The notes below the pieces were generated by a model. That model searched no databases, was not told where the DNA came from, and was given only the letters and a program-made list of their open reading frames with translations. DNA of 64,000 nt, taken from assembly GCA_034423195.1 (NCBI GenBank), contig DAOUIZ010000034.1, positions 62,001 to 126,000 on the forward strand. Direction: 5' to 3'. The position numbers and the translations under genes are program-made. Below are positions 8,019 through 16,777 of the stretch, one piece after another; within the stretch, counting starts at the first letter, position 1, and each line of letters starts with the position of its first letter. Source of the DNA: CATOSK01 sp034423195. GTDB lineage: Bacteria > Chloroflexota > Dehalococcoidia > Lucifugimonadales > UBA3495.

Positions 8019-8963
8019 CTACCAGGGCGACAGGCTGTCGGCCATCACCGCGCCGAAGAGCAGGGCAAGGTAGAGCAGGGAGTACAGGTAGACCTTTTTC
8101 GCGTTGGAGCGGGAGTAGTCCCTCCTGAGCTGCCAGGCCATCCAGATGAACACCAGGCCAAGGGCAACGGCCGGGGCAAGATAGACCCAGCCGACGGCGG
8201 GGATAAGTCCGAACATGACGGTGAGGCCAACGAGGGCCAGGGTGTAGAAGAATATCTGAAGGGTGGTCTGCTCCGGCGTGGAGACTACGGAGAGCATGGG
8301 CACTCCGGCGCGGGCGTAGTCGTCGCGGATGAGGAGGGACAGGGCCCAGAAGTGGGGGGGCGTCCAGAAGAAGATGATGGCGAAGAGGTAGACGGCGGGG
8401 AGGCCAACCTCGCCGGTTACGGCGGCCCATCCGACCATGGGAGGGATGGAGCCGGCTGCCCCTCCGATGACGATGTTCTGGGGCGTGGTGCGCTTGAGCC
8501 AGCCGGTGTATACGAGGACGTAGAAAAGGGTGGCGGAGAGGGTGAGGGCGGCGGAGAGGAGGTTGACACCCAAGGCGAGCAGGGCGAAGGCCCCCACGTT
8601 GAGGAGGATGCCGAAGATGAGGGCGCGGACGGGGGGGATGCGCCGGTTGGCCACCGGGCGAAGGTGGGTCCGGGTCATCTGCTGGTCTATGTCCCGGTCC
8701 ATGTAGTGGTTGATGGCGTTGGCGCCGCCGGCTGCCATGGCTCCGCCCACCCAAACCATGAGCATGATGGATACCGGAGGCAGCCCCTGGGCGGCCAGGA
8801 ACATTCCACCGGCGGCGGTTATCAGCAGGAGAACGACGATGGTGGGCTTGGTGAGGGTGAGGTAGTCGTTGAGGACGGCAGCCAAGTCTTTGACCCGGGA
8901 CCTGGGCGCTCCGGTGACCACCTCGGCGGCGATGGGTTCCCGCACGGGCGTATCGTCTATCAC
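8019..8963 (-). CDS. ctaB: protoheme IX farnesyltransferase (heme O synthase)
   Basis: This 314-residue UbiA-superfamily prenyltransferase converts heme b to heme o in the membrane, the first step towards the heme a used by the neighbouring oxidase. The first Asp-rich motif is NAINHYMDRDID and the second lies around LIRDDYARAG. The family signature LTKPTIVVLLLITAAGG is near the N-terminus, and about eight to nine membrane helices are visible. I start it at the GTG of 8963. That codon overlaps the ctaA stop as GTGA, so the genes are translationally coupled. A longer open frame continues upstream but only shadows ctaA. Confidence 0.95.
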   Translation of the reverse strand: MIDDTPVREPIAAEVVTGAPRSRVKDLAAVLNDYLTLTKPTIVVLLLITAAGGMFLAAQGLPPVSIMLMVWVGGAMAAGGANAINHYMDRDIDQQMTRTHLRPVANRRIPPVRALIFGILLNVGAFALLALGVNLLSAALTLSATLFYVLVYTGWLKRTTPQNIVIGGAAGSIPPMVGWAAVTGEVGLPAVYLFAIIFFWTPPHFWALSLLIRDDYARAGVPMLSVVSTPEQTTLQIFFYTLALVGLTVMFGLIPAVGWVYLAPAVALGLVFIWMAWQLRRDYSRSNAKKVYLYSLLYLALLFGAVMADSLSPW

Positions 8964-9925
8964 GGGGACGCTCCGCGGGAGCCGGTCAGGAATCTTCCGG
9001 AGCGGGTGGCGGCGGCGAAGGCGGTGGCGGTCATGCTGATCCAGACCAGGGAGCCGAGGGCGAGGTGAAGGGCGAGGCTCCACTGGGGGAATTGGGTCCA
9101 GACGGCGACGGCGCCGACCAGGACCTGCACCATCAGAAGGGCGGCTACCGACATGGAAAGCATACGGATGTCCTTGGGGCGCTGCCGTCCCCGGAAGCCA
9201 AGGTGGACGCTGTACAGGACAAACAGGCCGGCCAGCAGGGCGACGTAGCGGTGTCCCATGTGGATGGCCGGCTCCATGTTCTTGGGGAACACCTCTCCCT
9301 GGCAGAGGGGCCAGGTGGCGCAGACACGGGTGGAGTCGGTGGCGGTGACGAAGGAGCCGGAGAGGATAAGCAGGTACACGGCCAGCACCGACCACAAGGC
9401 GAGGGCGGGAAACCGGTCTTTGGAGGCGCCGGCCTCGCGTCCGACCAGGGGGCCCTTGAATGCCACGACAGCCATGAGGACGAGGCAGGCCAGCAGGGCC
9501 TCGGCGACGGCGAGGTGGGCGGCAACGATTTCCCCGGGCAGTTCCTGGAGGACGGTGACGCCGCCCAGGAGGGCCTGTCCGATCAGGAGGATAACGGCCA
9601 GGACGGCGGGGATGGTCAGCCAGGGTTCGCTCCGGTAGGAGACCCAGATGGTGACGCAGGTGGCGATGATGAGGGGGCCGACGACGACCGAGGCGACGAA
9701 GCGGTGGGAATACTCGAGGATCGCCGTAATTTCCAAGGGGGGCAGCACCTTGCCGTAGCAGAGAGGCCAATCGGGGCAACCCAGGCCGGAGCCAGTCACG
9801 CGCACGACTCCGCCGAGAACCACGAGGGCAAAGGCGGCGATTACGGTAATGACGGATATTGACCGGAGCCACCGGTGAGTCCGGTGAGGATCGTGGAGAA
9901 AACCGCCGGGTTCCGTCGCTGCCAT
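8960..9925 (-). CDS. ctaA: heme A synthase
   Basis: The 321-residue membrane protein of the COX15/CtaA family oxidises heme o to heme a. It has eight membrane helices in two pseudo-symmetrical halves. The extracytoplasmic loop of the first half has the Cys pair in GLGCPDWPLC; the second half repeats it as VCATWPLC. The heme-ligating His positions lie in YSHRFVAS, AHLAVAEA, MGHRYVA and ALHLALG. It overlaps ctaB by 4 nt. The gene starts 55 nt from the divergently transcribed ABC gene. Co-location with ctaB and the cta operon places it in aa3/caa3 oxidase assembly. Confidence 0.95.
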   Translation of the reverse strand: MAATEPGGFLHDPHRTHRWLRSISVITVIAAFALVVLGGVVRVTGSGLGCPDWPLCYGKVLPPLEITAILEYSHRFVASVVVGPLIIATCVTIWVSYRSEPWLTIPAVLAVILLIGQALLGGVTVLQELPGEIVAAHLAVAEALLACLVLMAVVAFKGPLVGREAGASKDRFPALALWSVLAVYLLILSGSFVTATDSTRVCATWPLCQGEVFPKNMEPAIHMGHRYVALLAGLFVLYSVHLGFRGRQRPKDIRMLSMSVAALLMVQVLVGAVAVWTQFPQWSLALHLALGSLVWISMTATAFAAATRSGRFLTGSRGASP

Positions 9926-9961
9926 TCAGTTGCCGACCATGGGGTGCAGAGGAGATTGTGA

Positions 9962-9967
9962 TATAAT
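9962..9967 (+). promoter_or_regulatory. TATAAT -10 box before the ABC exporter
   Basis: A perfect TATAAT lies 13 nt upstream of the ATG at 9981, giving an almost leaderless transcript. No good -35 is seen. The box supports the start at 9981 rather than an upstream in-frame start at 9930. Confidence 0.55.
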
Positions 9968-9980
9968 TCGCAATGTTATC

Positions 9981-10985
9981 ATGGATGCGGCGATTCGGGT
10001 AGAAGGCCTTGTCAAGCGGTTCGGCGCAATCACCGCAGTAGACCAGGTTTCCTTTTCGGTCAAGCCCGGCGAGATATTCGGGATTCTTGGTCCCAACGGA
10101 GCCGGCAAGACGACCACGCTGGAGATAATCGAGGGCCTGCAAAAGCCTTCGGAGGGCAGCGTAAGCGTCCTTGGGATGGACGTTCAGCGGGAGCCTTCCC
10201 GAATCAAGGCACGGATCGGCGTCCAGCTCCAGTCCTCCGCTTATTTCGACTACCTCACCCTGCGGGAAATTCTCTCGCTGCTGGGGAGTTTCTATCCCAA
10301 GCGGCTCCCGGCGGATGCGCTCCTGGAGCAGGTGGGGCTGGCCGACCAGGGATCCCGCCGGGTGCGGCATCTTTCGGGCGGGCAGCAGCAGCGGTTCACG
10401 GTGGCGGCCAGCCTGGTGAACGATCCAGAAATGGTCATCCTGGACGAGCCCACGACGGGGCTGGACCCCCAGTCGCGGCGGAACCTGTGGGGGCTGATAC
10501 GGGAGATCAACGAGCGGGGGGTGACGGTGGTCCTGACCACCCACTACATGGAAGAGGCGGAGACCCTCTGCGAGCGGCTGGCGATAATGGACCGGGGGAA
10601 ACTGCTGTCGGCGGACACTCCGCAGAACCTGATCAACCAACTGCAGTCCACCTACACGGTGAACCTGGTTCCCTCCGAACCATTGTCCGAACGCCAGGTG
10701 GAAGCCCTGAACGGGGCGTGCGTCTACGTCCACGTCCCCGGGGATAACGCGGGATCAAGGAACGGCAACGGAAGGGGCGATGGCACCGGCAACGGTCACG
10801 GTCCTCCCGGAGAGGTCTTTGCGGGCAACGCGTATATCCTGGGCCTGGCGGACGAGCCGAGGGCGCTGGATACAGTGCTGGAGCAGATAGTCGGACAGGG
10901 CATTAAGCTGGAGCGGATGGAGGTATCCCCGGTTACGCTGGAGGATGTCTTTCTGACGCTGACCGGGAACGAGCTAAGGGACTGA
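9981..10985 (+). CDS. ABC-2 type transporter ATP-binding protein
   Basis: This is a cytosolic ATPase of the drug/polysaccharide exporter class (334 residues from this start). It has Walker A GPNGAGKTT, the Q-loop VQLQSSAY, the signature LSGGQQQRF, Walker B MVILDEPTTGLDP and the H-loop TTHYMEEAE. After residue ~220 it carries the usual DrrA-like C-terminal extension, broken by a Gly/Asn/Arg-rich low-complexity loop (GSRNGNGRGDGTGNGHG) unlike other members. It is followed 2 nt later by its permease, with which it forms an exporter. The substrate is not predictable. Confidence 0.93.
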   Translation: MDAAIRVEGLVKRFGAITAVDQVSFSVKPGEIFGILGPNGAGKTTTLEIIEGLQKPSEGSVSVLGMDVQREPSRIKARIGVQLQSSAYFDYLTLREILSLLGSFYPKRLPADALLEQVGLADQGSRRVRHLSGGQQQRFTVAASLVNDPEMVILDEPTTGLDPQSRRNLWGLIREINERGVTVVLTTHYMEEAETLCERLAIMDRGKLLSADTPQNLINQLQSTYTVNLVPSEPLSERQVEALNGACVYVHVPGDNAGSRNGNGRGDGTGNGHGPPGEVFAGNAYILGLADEPRALDTVLEQIVGQGIKLERMEVSPVTLEDVFLTLTGNELRD

Positions 10986-10987
10986 CG

Positions 10988-12079
10988 ATGCTGGCGTTGA
11001 CCCTGGCCAATTTCAAGATGATGGCGCGGAACCGCCAGACGACGTTCTGGGCGCTGTTCTTCCCGTTGACCCTGGTGGTGGTGTTCGGGCTGTTCGATGG
11101 GTTCGGGGGCCGTCCGGCCACGCTGGAAGTGGTTGACCTGGCCCAGTCCGACGCTTCCGCCGCGCTGGTCGAAGAGCTGTCCGGCCTGGACTCGCTCCAG
11201 GTCATTGCCTCCCAAGACCCGGCGGGGACACGGGCGAGGCTGGAGGCGGGGGAGTTGGACTACTTCCTGACGATTCCGCTGGAATACGGGGCAGGGGAGC
11301 CTGACGGCGCAAGGGCGTCCGGTCCGGCCGAGGACCGGGTGTCACTGGTCCACGGCAGCCGGGACCGGGAACAGAACCAACTGGTTGCCGGGGCCGTTGG
11401 GAACATGGTGGCATCGGCCGGGGCGAGGGTTCCCGCGCTGGAGGTGGGCGAAATCGAGTTGGAGCGGGAGCCTTACGCGGGGTCATCCTATTTCGACGTG
11501 GCGCTGCTGGGTCTGGTGTGCCTGGGGGTAATGGCCAACTCCATCATCTCAATCGCGGTGAAAATCAGCGTATACCGGAACCAGTCGATCCTGAAGCGGA
11601 TGCTGGTGACGCCGCTGGCGATCCGGAAGTATTTCGCGGCGGAGATTGTGGCGCACCTGGCGCTGGCGCTGGTGCAGGCGGGGATCATCCTGGGGGTCGG
11701 CGTGTTCGTGTTTGGGGCGGAGCTTCACGGAAACCTGGGCTGGATGATGCTGATAGTAGTGCTGGGCAGCGTGGTCTTCCTGAACATAGGGTTCATTTTG
11801 TCAGCCTGGGCGAACACGCCTTCGGCGGCGTCCAGCATGGGCAACGTCATCGTCCTGCCGATGATATTCCTGGCGGGGACATTCTTCTCGACGGCTTCGC
11901 TGCCGTGGCTGCTGCCATACGCGGCGGAGGCCCTTCCGTTGACGCCCATGCTGTCGGCGCTGCGGGACGTGGGGATAGACAATGCCTCGCTGGTCCAGGT
12001 GTGGCCGCAACTGGCGGCCCTGGGGGGCTGGATAGTCGCCACCTCGGCGGTTGCCATCAAGGTGTTCCGGTTCAGCTGA
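10988..12079 (+). CDS. ABC-2 type transporter permease
   Basis: The 363-residue partner of the preceding ATPase has one N-terminal membrane helix (about 20-38), then a large extracytoplasmic domain of ~130 residues. Five to six helices follow from about residue 170, including the ABC-2 signature region LKRMLVTPL and the NVIVLPMIFLAGTFF helix. This topology is standard for ABC2_membrane_3 exporters. It starts 2 nt after the ATPase stop, so translation is coupled. Substrate unknown. Confidence 0.9.
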   Translation: MLALTLANFKMMARNRQTTFWALFFPLTLVVVFGLFDGFGGRPATLEVVDLAQSDASAALVEELSGLDSLQVIASQDPAGTRARLEAGELDYFLTIPLEYGAGEPDGARASGPAEDRVSLVHGSRDREQNQLVAGAVGNMVASAGARVPALEVGEIELEREPYAGSSYFDVALLGLVCLGVMANSIISIAVKISVYRNQSILKRMLVTPLAIRKYFAAEIVAHLALALVQAGIILGVGVFVFGAELHGNLGWMMLIVVLGSVVFLNIGFILSAWANTPSAASSMGNVIVLPMIFLAGTFFSTASLPWLLPYAAEALPLTPMLSALRDVGIDNASLVQVWPQLAALGGWIVATSAVAIKVFRFS

Positions 12080-12157
12080 ACCGGGGCAGCCGGACTTTTA
12101 CACCCTCTTTCCCGAAGACCGGGTGACCATTCTCCGACGCACGGCTTAAGATAGCCC

Positions 12158-12490
12158 ATGCCTACTTCCTGGACGCCGGCAAGTATGGTTGCGGCGGTGC
12201 TGGTGGCGCTGTTCCTGGCTGCGGCCGGGTGCGGCGACTCCTCTGAGGAATCGGACAGCGGGTTGCGGCAGGTGCGGGGGCAGGTGGTTGAGGTTGTGCC
12301 CCGGTCCATCACGGAGGTGGAGACCCTGCGGGTCCGGGGTGATGACGGAAGGGAGCACGTATTCGTGACGGAGGGGTTTGTGGGTTTCACGCCATCCCAT
12401 CTGAGAGAGCACAGCCTGTTCGGGCAGACGGTGCTGGTGACGTACCGGGAAGAAGGCGGGAGGCTGGTGGCGGTGAGGACGGAGGACTGA
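12158..12490 (+). CDS. small lipoprotein of unknown function
   Basis: The 110-residue protein has a clear type II signal peptide ending in LAAAGCG, so Cys25 would be lipidated and the rest exposed outside the membrane. The mature part of ~85 residues looks like a small beta-barrel (GQVVEVVPRSITEVETLRVRG...), similar in feel to OB-fold lipoproteins. No catalytic motif is seen. It follows the ABC exporter by 78 nt and may belong to that transcription unit. Confidence 0.7.
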   Translation: MPTSWTPASMVAAVLVALFLAAAGCGDSSEESDSGLRQVRGQVVEVVPRSITEVETLRVRGDDGREHVFVTEGFVGFTPSHLREHSLFGQTVLVTYREEGGRLVAVRTED

Positions 12491-12624
12491 GAAACTAACT
12501 CAATCCTATTAGCGAACATAGCGTGCGCGTTACATATACATAATGCGGCGGCTTTTCACCCCCCATTCTAACCTTCCCCCGTCAAAAGGGAAGGGACTCC
12601 TGAGAAAATTTCTAAAGAAGAGGG

Positions 12625-13572
12625 CTAGGGGAGCAGCGGGAGCAGGGCTGCTTCGATGTCCTCGCCGGGGGTGTACTGCTCAAACTTGGCCTGGACCAGG
12701 CCGTTGGAGTCGACCACGAAGGTCCAGGGCTCGCTGATCAATCCCCATTCTTCCACGGCGGCCACCCAATGGGCGGCGGGCCGTCCCTCCTTGAGCAAGT
12801 GGGGTTCTTCGACGACCTCGACGTGGATGAAGTTGGCCTTGCTCCCGTGTTTTTCTTTCAGGGAAGAGATTTCATCCAGCTGGGGGCCGCAGGTGGCGGT
12901 GACGCAGAAGGCGGGGGTGGAGAAGGAGACGACCAGGGGCTTGCCGTCATCCAGGGCCTCGTGGACTGACAGGCGGTAAAGGTCAGGGTCGGGATTGGGC
13001 GCGGTGGAGATGGTGGACAGGTCCGGGTTGTCCGCCGCGGTGGGGGTGACGCTGCGGGGAGCGGGCTGACCGATGCCGGGGGTCTTGGATTGGGCGGCCA
13101 CGCGGGCGACGGTCTGCGCTTCGACCTCCTCCCCGCCGGCGGTGGTGGCGGTAATGTTGAGTCCCCAGAGAGCGGGGACTTCCTTGGTTCCCTCGCCGGG
13201 GGAGTCAAATTCCAGGGTTGCGGCGAAGACTCCGCGCTGTTCTCCGGGCCAGGGCCGGAAGCGGGCGGTGGCGGTCTGGCGGATTTCCCCTTCATCCACG
13301 CCGGGCGGGAAGTAGACGGTCTGGACCCGGGCTGTCCCGGCGCGGACGGGCAGGTTGTCCCGGTCGACCAGACCGAAAGCAACGCGGTTGACGCCGACGG
13401 AGAGGTCGCTGTTGACCAGGATGGCGCTGAATTCCGGGCCGCCCACGGGGATGGCGGGAGCTGACTGGCTGGGCGGCTGGATGCAGCCCGCGACTGCCGC
13501 AGCCATGCAGAAAGCCAGCAGCATGAGGGGCCACAGCCTGGGAAACGGGACTACTTGTCGCACGACTTTCAC
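12625..13572 (-). CDS. lipoprotein with C-terminal thioredoxin-like domain
   Basis: The 315-residue precursor has a lipobox AVAGC near residue 30. An Ig-like/beta-rich region (about 45-150) resembles domains of copper or redox lipoproteins. A thioredoxin-fold domain begins near residue 185. Its redox site is FCVTATCGP, a CxxxxC spacing instead of CxxC, as seen in some SCO/BSCO-related proteins, followed by a FIHVEVVEEP strand. A cis-Pro-like SEPWTFVVD segment supports the fold. GTG start at 13572. It may serve extracytoplasmic disulfide or copper handling for the oxidase (inference); it is convergent with the small lipoprotein gene. Confidence 0.75.
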   Translation of the reverse strand: MKVVRQVVPFPRLWPLMLLAFCMAAAVAGCIQPPSQSAPAIPVGGPEFSAILVNSDLSVGVNRVAFGLVDRDNLPVRAGTARVQTVYFPPGVDEGEIRQTATARFRPWPGEQRGVFAATLEFDSPGEGTKEVPALWGLNITATTAGGEEVEAQTVARVAAQSKTPGIGQPAPRSVTPTAADNPDLSTISTAPNPDPDLYRLSVHEALDDGKPLVVSFSTPAFCVTATCGPQLDEISSLKEKHGSKANFIHVEVVEEPHLLKEGRPAAHWVAAVEEWGLISEPWTFVVDSNGLVQAKFEQYTPGEDIEAALLPLLP

Positions 13573-13623
13573 GGGAGTGCCGACCTGACCGGACCCGGCC
13601 CGCTCGGGGAGGGGGCCGGGCGC

Positions 13624-14418
13624 CTAATACACCACTCCCCGTCCGGCGCCGCCGTCGACGGCGATGGTCTGGCCGGTGATGGCGCCGGCCTGGTCGGATA
13701 CAAGGAAGACGGCCAGGTTGGCGATGTCCTCGGGCTGCACCATGCGGCCGATGGGGATGTTGGCGACGGTGCGCTGCATGACCTCATCGGCGGTGATGCC
13801 CTCGCGGGCGGCCCGCTCATCAATGAGCTGCATCTGGCGCTGGGTGAGGGTGCTGCCGGGGTGGATGCAGTTGACGAGGATGCCATCCGCGGCAACGTCG
13901 TCGGCCAGGGACTTGGTGTAGGCGGCGATCCCGGAGTTGGTGATGCCGGAGCCGGGGTTGGTGGCGCTGGAGTTGCGGGCGCCCATGCCGGCGATGTTGA
14001 CGATGCGTCCGCCGCCCTTGTGCTTCATGGAGGAGACGACCTCCCGGGAGCAGCGTATGTATCCCATGACCTTGGTGTTGATGTGGTTGAGGATAACATC
14101 GTCGGGGAGCTCGCTGGCGCGGGCGGTGGTGGAGTTGACGGCGTTGTTGACCAGGATGTCGATGTGGCCCAGTTCGGTGATGGTGGACCACACCAGCATG
14201 GTGATGTCCTCGGAGCTGGTCATGTCGGCCCGGATGGGAACGACGGTGGAGCCGGTGCTGTCCTGTATCTCCCGGGCGGTCTGCTTGAGAGTGTCCAGGC
14301 CGCGGGCGCAGATGGCTATCCTGGCCCCTTCCCGGGCGAGGGCCTCAGCGGTGGCGCGGCCTATTCCCATGCTTCCGCCGGTTACGAGGGCGACCTTTCC
14401 GTCAATTCCGGTTGGCAT
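13624..14418 (-). CDS. SDR family oxidoreductase with an altered active site
   Basis: The 264-residue Rossmann protein has an intact cofactor motif TGGSMGIG (13-20) and NNAV (91-94) in place of NNAG. The C-terminal VDGGAG segment is typical. The family YxxxK catalytic pair is not present: the aligned positions read S-G-I-T-N (157-161). It is the last gene of a five-gene minus-strand operon with an LLM oxidoreductase, CMD, hydrolase-like protein and MmgE/PrpD. It could still bind NAD(P) and act in a catabolic pathway with different chemistry, or be non-catalytic. Confidence 0.82.
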   Translation of the reverse strand: MPTGIDGKVALVTGGSMGIGRATAEALAREGARIAICARGLDTLKQTAREIQDSTGSTVVPIRADMTSSEDITMLVWSTITELGHIDILVNNAVNSTTARASELPDDVILNHINTKVMGYIRCSREVVSSMKHKGGGRIVNIAGMGARNSSATNPGSGITNSGIAAYTKSLADDVAADGILVNCIHPGSTLTQRQMQLIDERAAREGITADEVMQRTVANIPIGRMVQPEDIANLAVFLVSDQAGAITGQTIAVDGGAGRGVVY

Positions 14419-14451
14419 AATCGAGCTGTCCTTTGCTGGTTAGTCGTTGGT

Positions 14452-15855
14452 CTATTCGGGGACGCAGAGGCTTATCAGGTTGGAGAGATCGGGTTCTTCG
14501 TCCAGGAGGGATACGGTCTCGACGAGGGTGTTGAGCTTGGCATCGGGCCAGTCGATGTCTCCAAAGAGGGCGCTGATGCGGCGGGACTCGGTTTCCAGGT
14601 CCCATTCCAGCTCCTGTCCCTGGTACTCGCCCTGGTAGGTGGTGCCGTCCTTCATGGTGATGGTGATGCGGGGGGAGAAGGCGGGACGGTCCTTGTGCCC
14701 GAGGACCTCGGTGCGCTTGAGCAGGTCCATTACAACCGATTCGTCGCCAGGGGAGGCTTCTCCGGCCTCGATGCGCTGGCGCAGAGGCGGGTAGCTGCCG
14801 TGGATGCAGGTGTAGGCGGTGAAGTAGTGGGTGCTGCCTACCCCGGGCGAAGTGCGGGTGAGATTGGGAAAGGCCGGCGACGGGTAGGTGGTCTCCAGCC
14901 AGTTCATATCAACGGTGATCTTTTCAATTTCCGCTACGGGCAGGTCGTGGGAGGCGCGAATGCCGGTCATCAACTCGATGACGGGGCAGTTGTAGCCGGC
15001 GGTGGGGTAGATTTTCGGGACGACGTGCATCAGCTCCCAGCGGCTGCCCAACTCAGCCACGACGGGGTCGAAGGAGACCTGGTCCGGCCCCTGGAATACG
15101 TAGGAAAGCTCGCCCCGGTTGTTGCCGGTGAAAGCATTGTAGAAGCCGGCGTCTCCTTCGAGGGAAGTCTCGGAACCCCGCACGTTTTCCCGGGCCAGCA
15201 GGGCGGCCATGATGCCGCTGCGGGTGGCCTGGGGCTCGTGGAACATCATCTCGCGCCCACCGGAACGGGGGCCCTCGTTGGTGCCGGCGGTGAAGGTGCA
15301 GGCGAGAGCCAGGGCGGTAACCATCTGGTCTTCGGTCAAGCCCAGCAGCTTGCCCGCTCCGACGGCGGCGCCGAGGGTGCCAAAGAGGGGGCTGGAGCGG
15401 AATCCGCGGGCCTGCACGGAGGGAATGAAGTCCCCGGCGATGCGGGACTCGACCTCATAACCGGCGGCAAGGGCGGTGAGGAACTGCCGGCCGGAGTTTC
15501 TCGCCAACTCGGCGGTTGCCAGGGCGGCGGGGATGACGCAGGGGCCGGGGTGGGTGAGCATCCGGTAGGAGTCGGACTGGTTGGTGGCGTGCATCAGCTT
15601 GCTGTTGGCGAAGGCCGCGCCACAGCGGGTGGCCCGGCCGCCCGCAGCGAGGATGGTTGCGCCGTCGGGTTTGGCTTCTTCCTCCTGGACCAGCTCGACT
15701 GCCGCCTTCCCGTGGGTGGTGCTCAGGCCGATGATGGACACGACGAGGGCGTGGAGCACCGAGGCTTTTATCTTGTCCACGGCCTCGTCGGGCAGAGCCT
15801 CGTAATCCAGGGACGTTACATAACGGGCAAAAGTGCGGCTCAGGGAGTCAGGCAA
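14452..15855 (-). CDS. MmgE/PrpD family protein
   Basis: This 467-residue cytosolic protein matches the MmgE/PrpD family (2-methylcitrate dehydratase and relatives) over its full length. Typical segments are the helical N-terminus ending in ALVVSIIGLS, the AAGGRATRCGAAFANSKLMHA region near 75-100, and the SVQARGFRSSPLFGTLGAAV block around 155-180. TTG start at 15855 with a GAGG ribosome site eight nt upstream. Such proteins dehydrate or isomerise small carboxylic acids; in operons like this the substrate is usually not 2-methylcitrate. It is flanked by the SDR and the hydrolase-like gene. Confidence 0.9.
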   Translation of the reverse strand: MPDSLSRTFARYVTSLDYEALPDEAVDKIKASVLHALVVSIIGLSTTHGKAAVELVQEEEAKPDGATILAAGGRATRCGAAFANSKLMHATNQSDSYRMLTHPGPCVIPAALATAELARNSGRQFLTALAAGYEVESRIAGDFIPSVQARGFRSSPLFGTLGAAVGAGKLLGLTEDQMVTALALACTFTAGTNEGPRSGGREMMFHEPQATRSGIMAALLARENVRGSETSLEGDAGFYNAFTGNNRGELSYVFQGPDQVSFDPVVAELGSRWELMHVVPKIYPTAGYNCPVIELMTGIRASHDLPVAEIEKITVDMNWLETTYPSPAFPNLTRTSPGVGSTHYFTAYTCIHGSYPPLRQRIEAGEASPGDESVVMDLLKRTEVLGHKDRPAFSPRITITMKDGTTYQGEYQGQELEWDLETESRRISALFGDIDWPDAKLNTLVETVSLLDEEPDLSNLISLCVPE

Positions 15856-15901
15856 AAGGCTACCTCGTCAAACCAGTTGATGCGGTTTCGGGGGAACCGG
15901 G

Positions 15902-16696
15902 TCACTCCAGGCCCTGAGCGAAGTCCAGCCAGACCCGGGCGCAGGGCACCGGAAGGATGTGCTGGACAAAACCGGCCACCCCGGGGAAGACGACGCGCCG
16001 ACCGTTGGGGAACAGGGATGAGGCGTCGCGGAAATCTCCGAGGACCTCTTCGCGGAGGGCGGCGGCGGCGATTATGAGCGTGGGGGTCTTGACCTCGGGC
16101 AGCAGGGGCCGGAGGTCGCCCTCGGCGTGACGCTGGAAACCGGCGACGACGTGGGCGGGAGTGCGAGCCATGAGGCCGGCGTACCAGCGGATGTAGGCCG
16201 GATCGACAATCTGGGGGTCGAGGCGGCGGCCAATGGTGCTTTCCACCCAGGCAGCGATGCCCTCCTTTTCGATGAGGTCGGCGCTCTCGCCGTGGTGGGG
16301 GTCGCCGAAGTTGGTGGGCGAGGTGCAGGCGGTGAGGGACAGGAGCCGGTCCTGGTGCAGGGTGGCGTAGCGCATGGAAATGGAGCCGCCCACGGTCTCG
16401 CCGATGAGGTGGAATTTCTCCAGTTCCAGCTTGTCCACCACCTCTGCCAGGTCTTTGGCGAAGTTGTCCAGGGTCCAGGGGTAGCCGGGCTCGGGGACGC
16501 CGGAGTCGCCCATCCCGCGCATGTCGTAGCGGATGACGCGGTAGTGGCGGGCGATGATGGGCACCCAGCCGAACCACAGCTTGTGGCTCTTGGCCATGCC
16601 GTGGTGCATGACCACGGTTTCCGGCTCGGTCCAGGGGTCGGTGAAGTCGTCCACCGTGTAGAACAACTCGATACCGTCGTCCAGCTTCAGTCTCAA
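15902..16696 (-). CDS. alpha/beta-hydrolase-fold protein lacking the Ser nucleophile
   Basis: The 264-residue protein aligns with lactonase/haloperoxidase-type alpha/beta hydrolases (MHHGMAKS oxyanion region, YDMRGMGDSG, DLAEVVDKLELEKFHLIG). At the nucleophile elbow it reads GETVGG, with Thr101 where Ser is expected. In the C-terminal His region it reads PGVAGFVQH instead of the usual GH. Two of three triad residues are therefore altered. TTG start with a strong GGAGGTGA site. It lies in the operon between the CMD and MmgE genes. A non-hydrolytic lyase/isomerase role or a pseudoenzyme is possible. Confidence 0.8.
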   Translation of the reverse strand: MRLKLDDGIELFYTVDDFTDPWTEPETVVMHHGMAKSHKLWFGWVPIIARHYRVIRYDMRGMGDSGVPEPGYPWTLDNFAKDLAEVVDKLELEKFHLIGETVGGSISMRYATLHQDRLLSLTACTSPTNFGDPHHGESADLIEKEGIAAWVESTIGRRLDPQIVDPAYIRWYAGLMARTPAHVVAGFQRHAEGDLRPLLPEVKTPTLIIAAAALREEVLGDFRDASSLFPNGRRVVFPGVAGFVQHILPVPCARVWLDFAQGLE

Positions 16697-16777
16697 GACT
16701 TCACCTCCGTGAACGAAATTGGGGAAGGGTTCCTCCCAACGGTTTCCCTGGGAGGAACCAGCGCGGAAGGTATTTGG

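Noticed and set aside
8964..10733. Upstream part of a 904-codon minus-strand frame ending in ctaB
   Set aside because: Only the last 314 codons are ctaB. The rest is antisense or out of frame to ctaA and the ABC ATPase gene and is Arg/Pro-rich low-complexity sequence.
13555..16077. 840-codon open frame on the plus strand
   Set aside because: It is antisense to the SDR, MmgE/PrpD and hydrolase genes, is Gly/Asp/Val-rich, and has no family resemblance. High GC keeps the opposite frame open.
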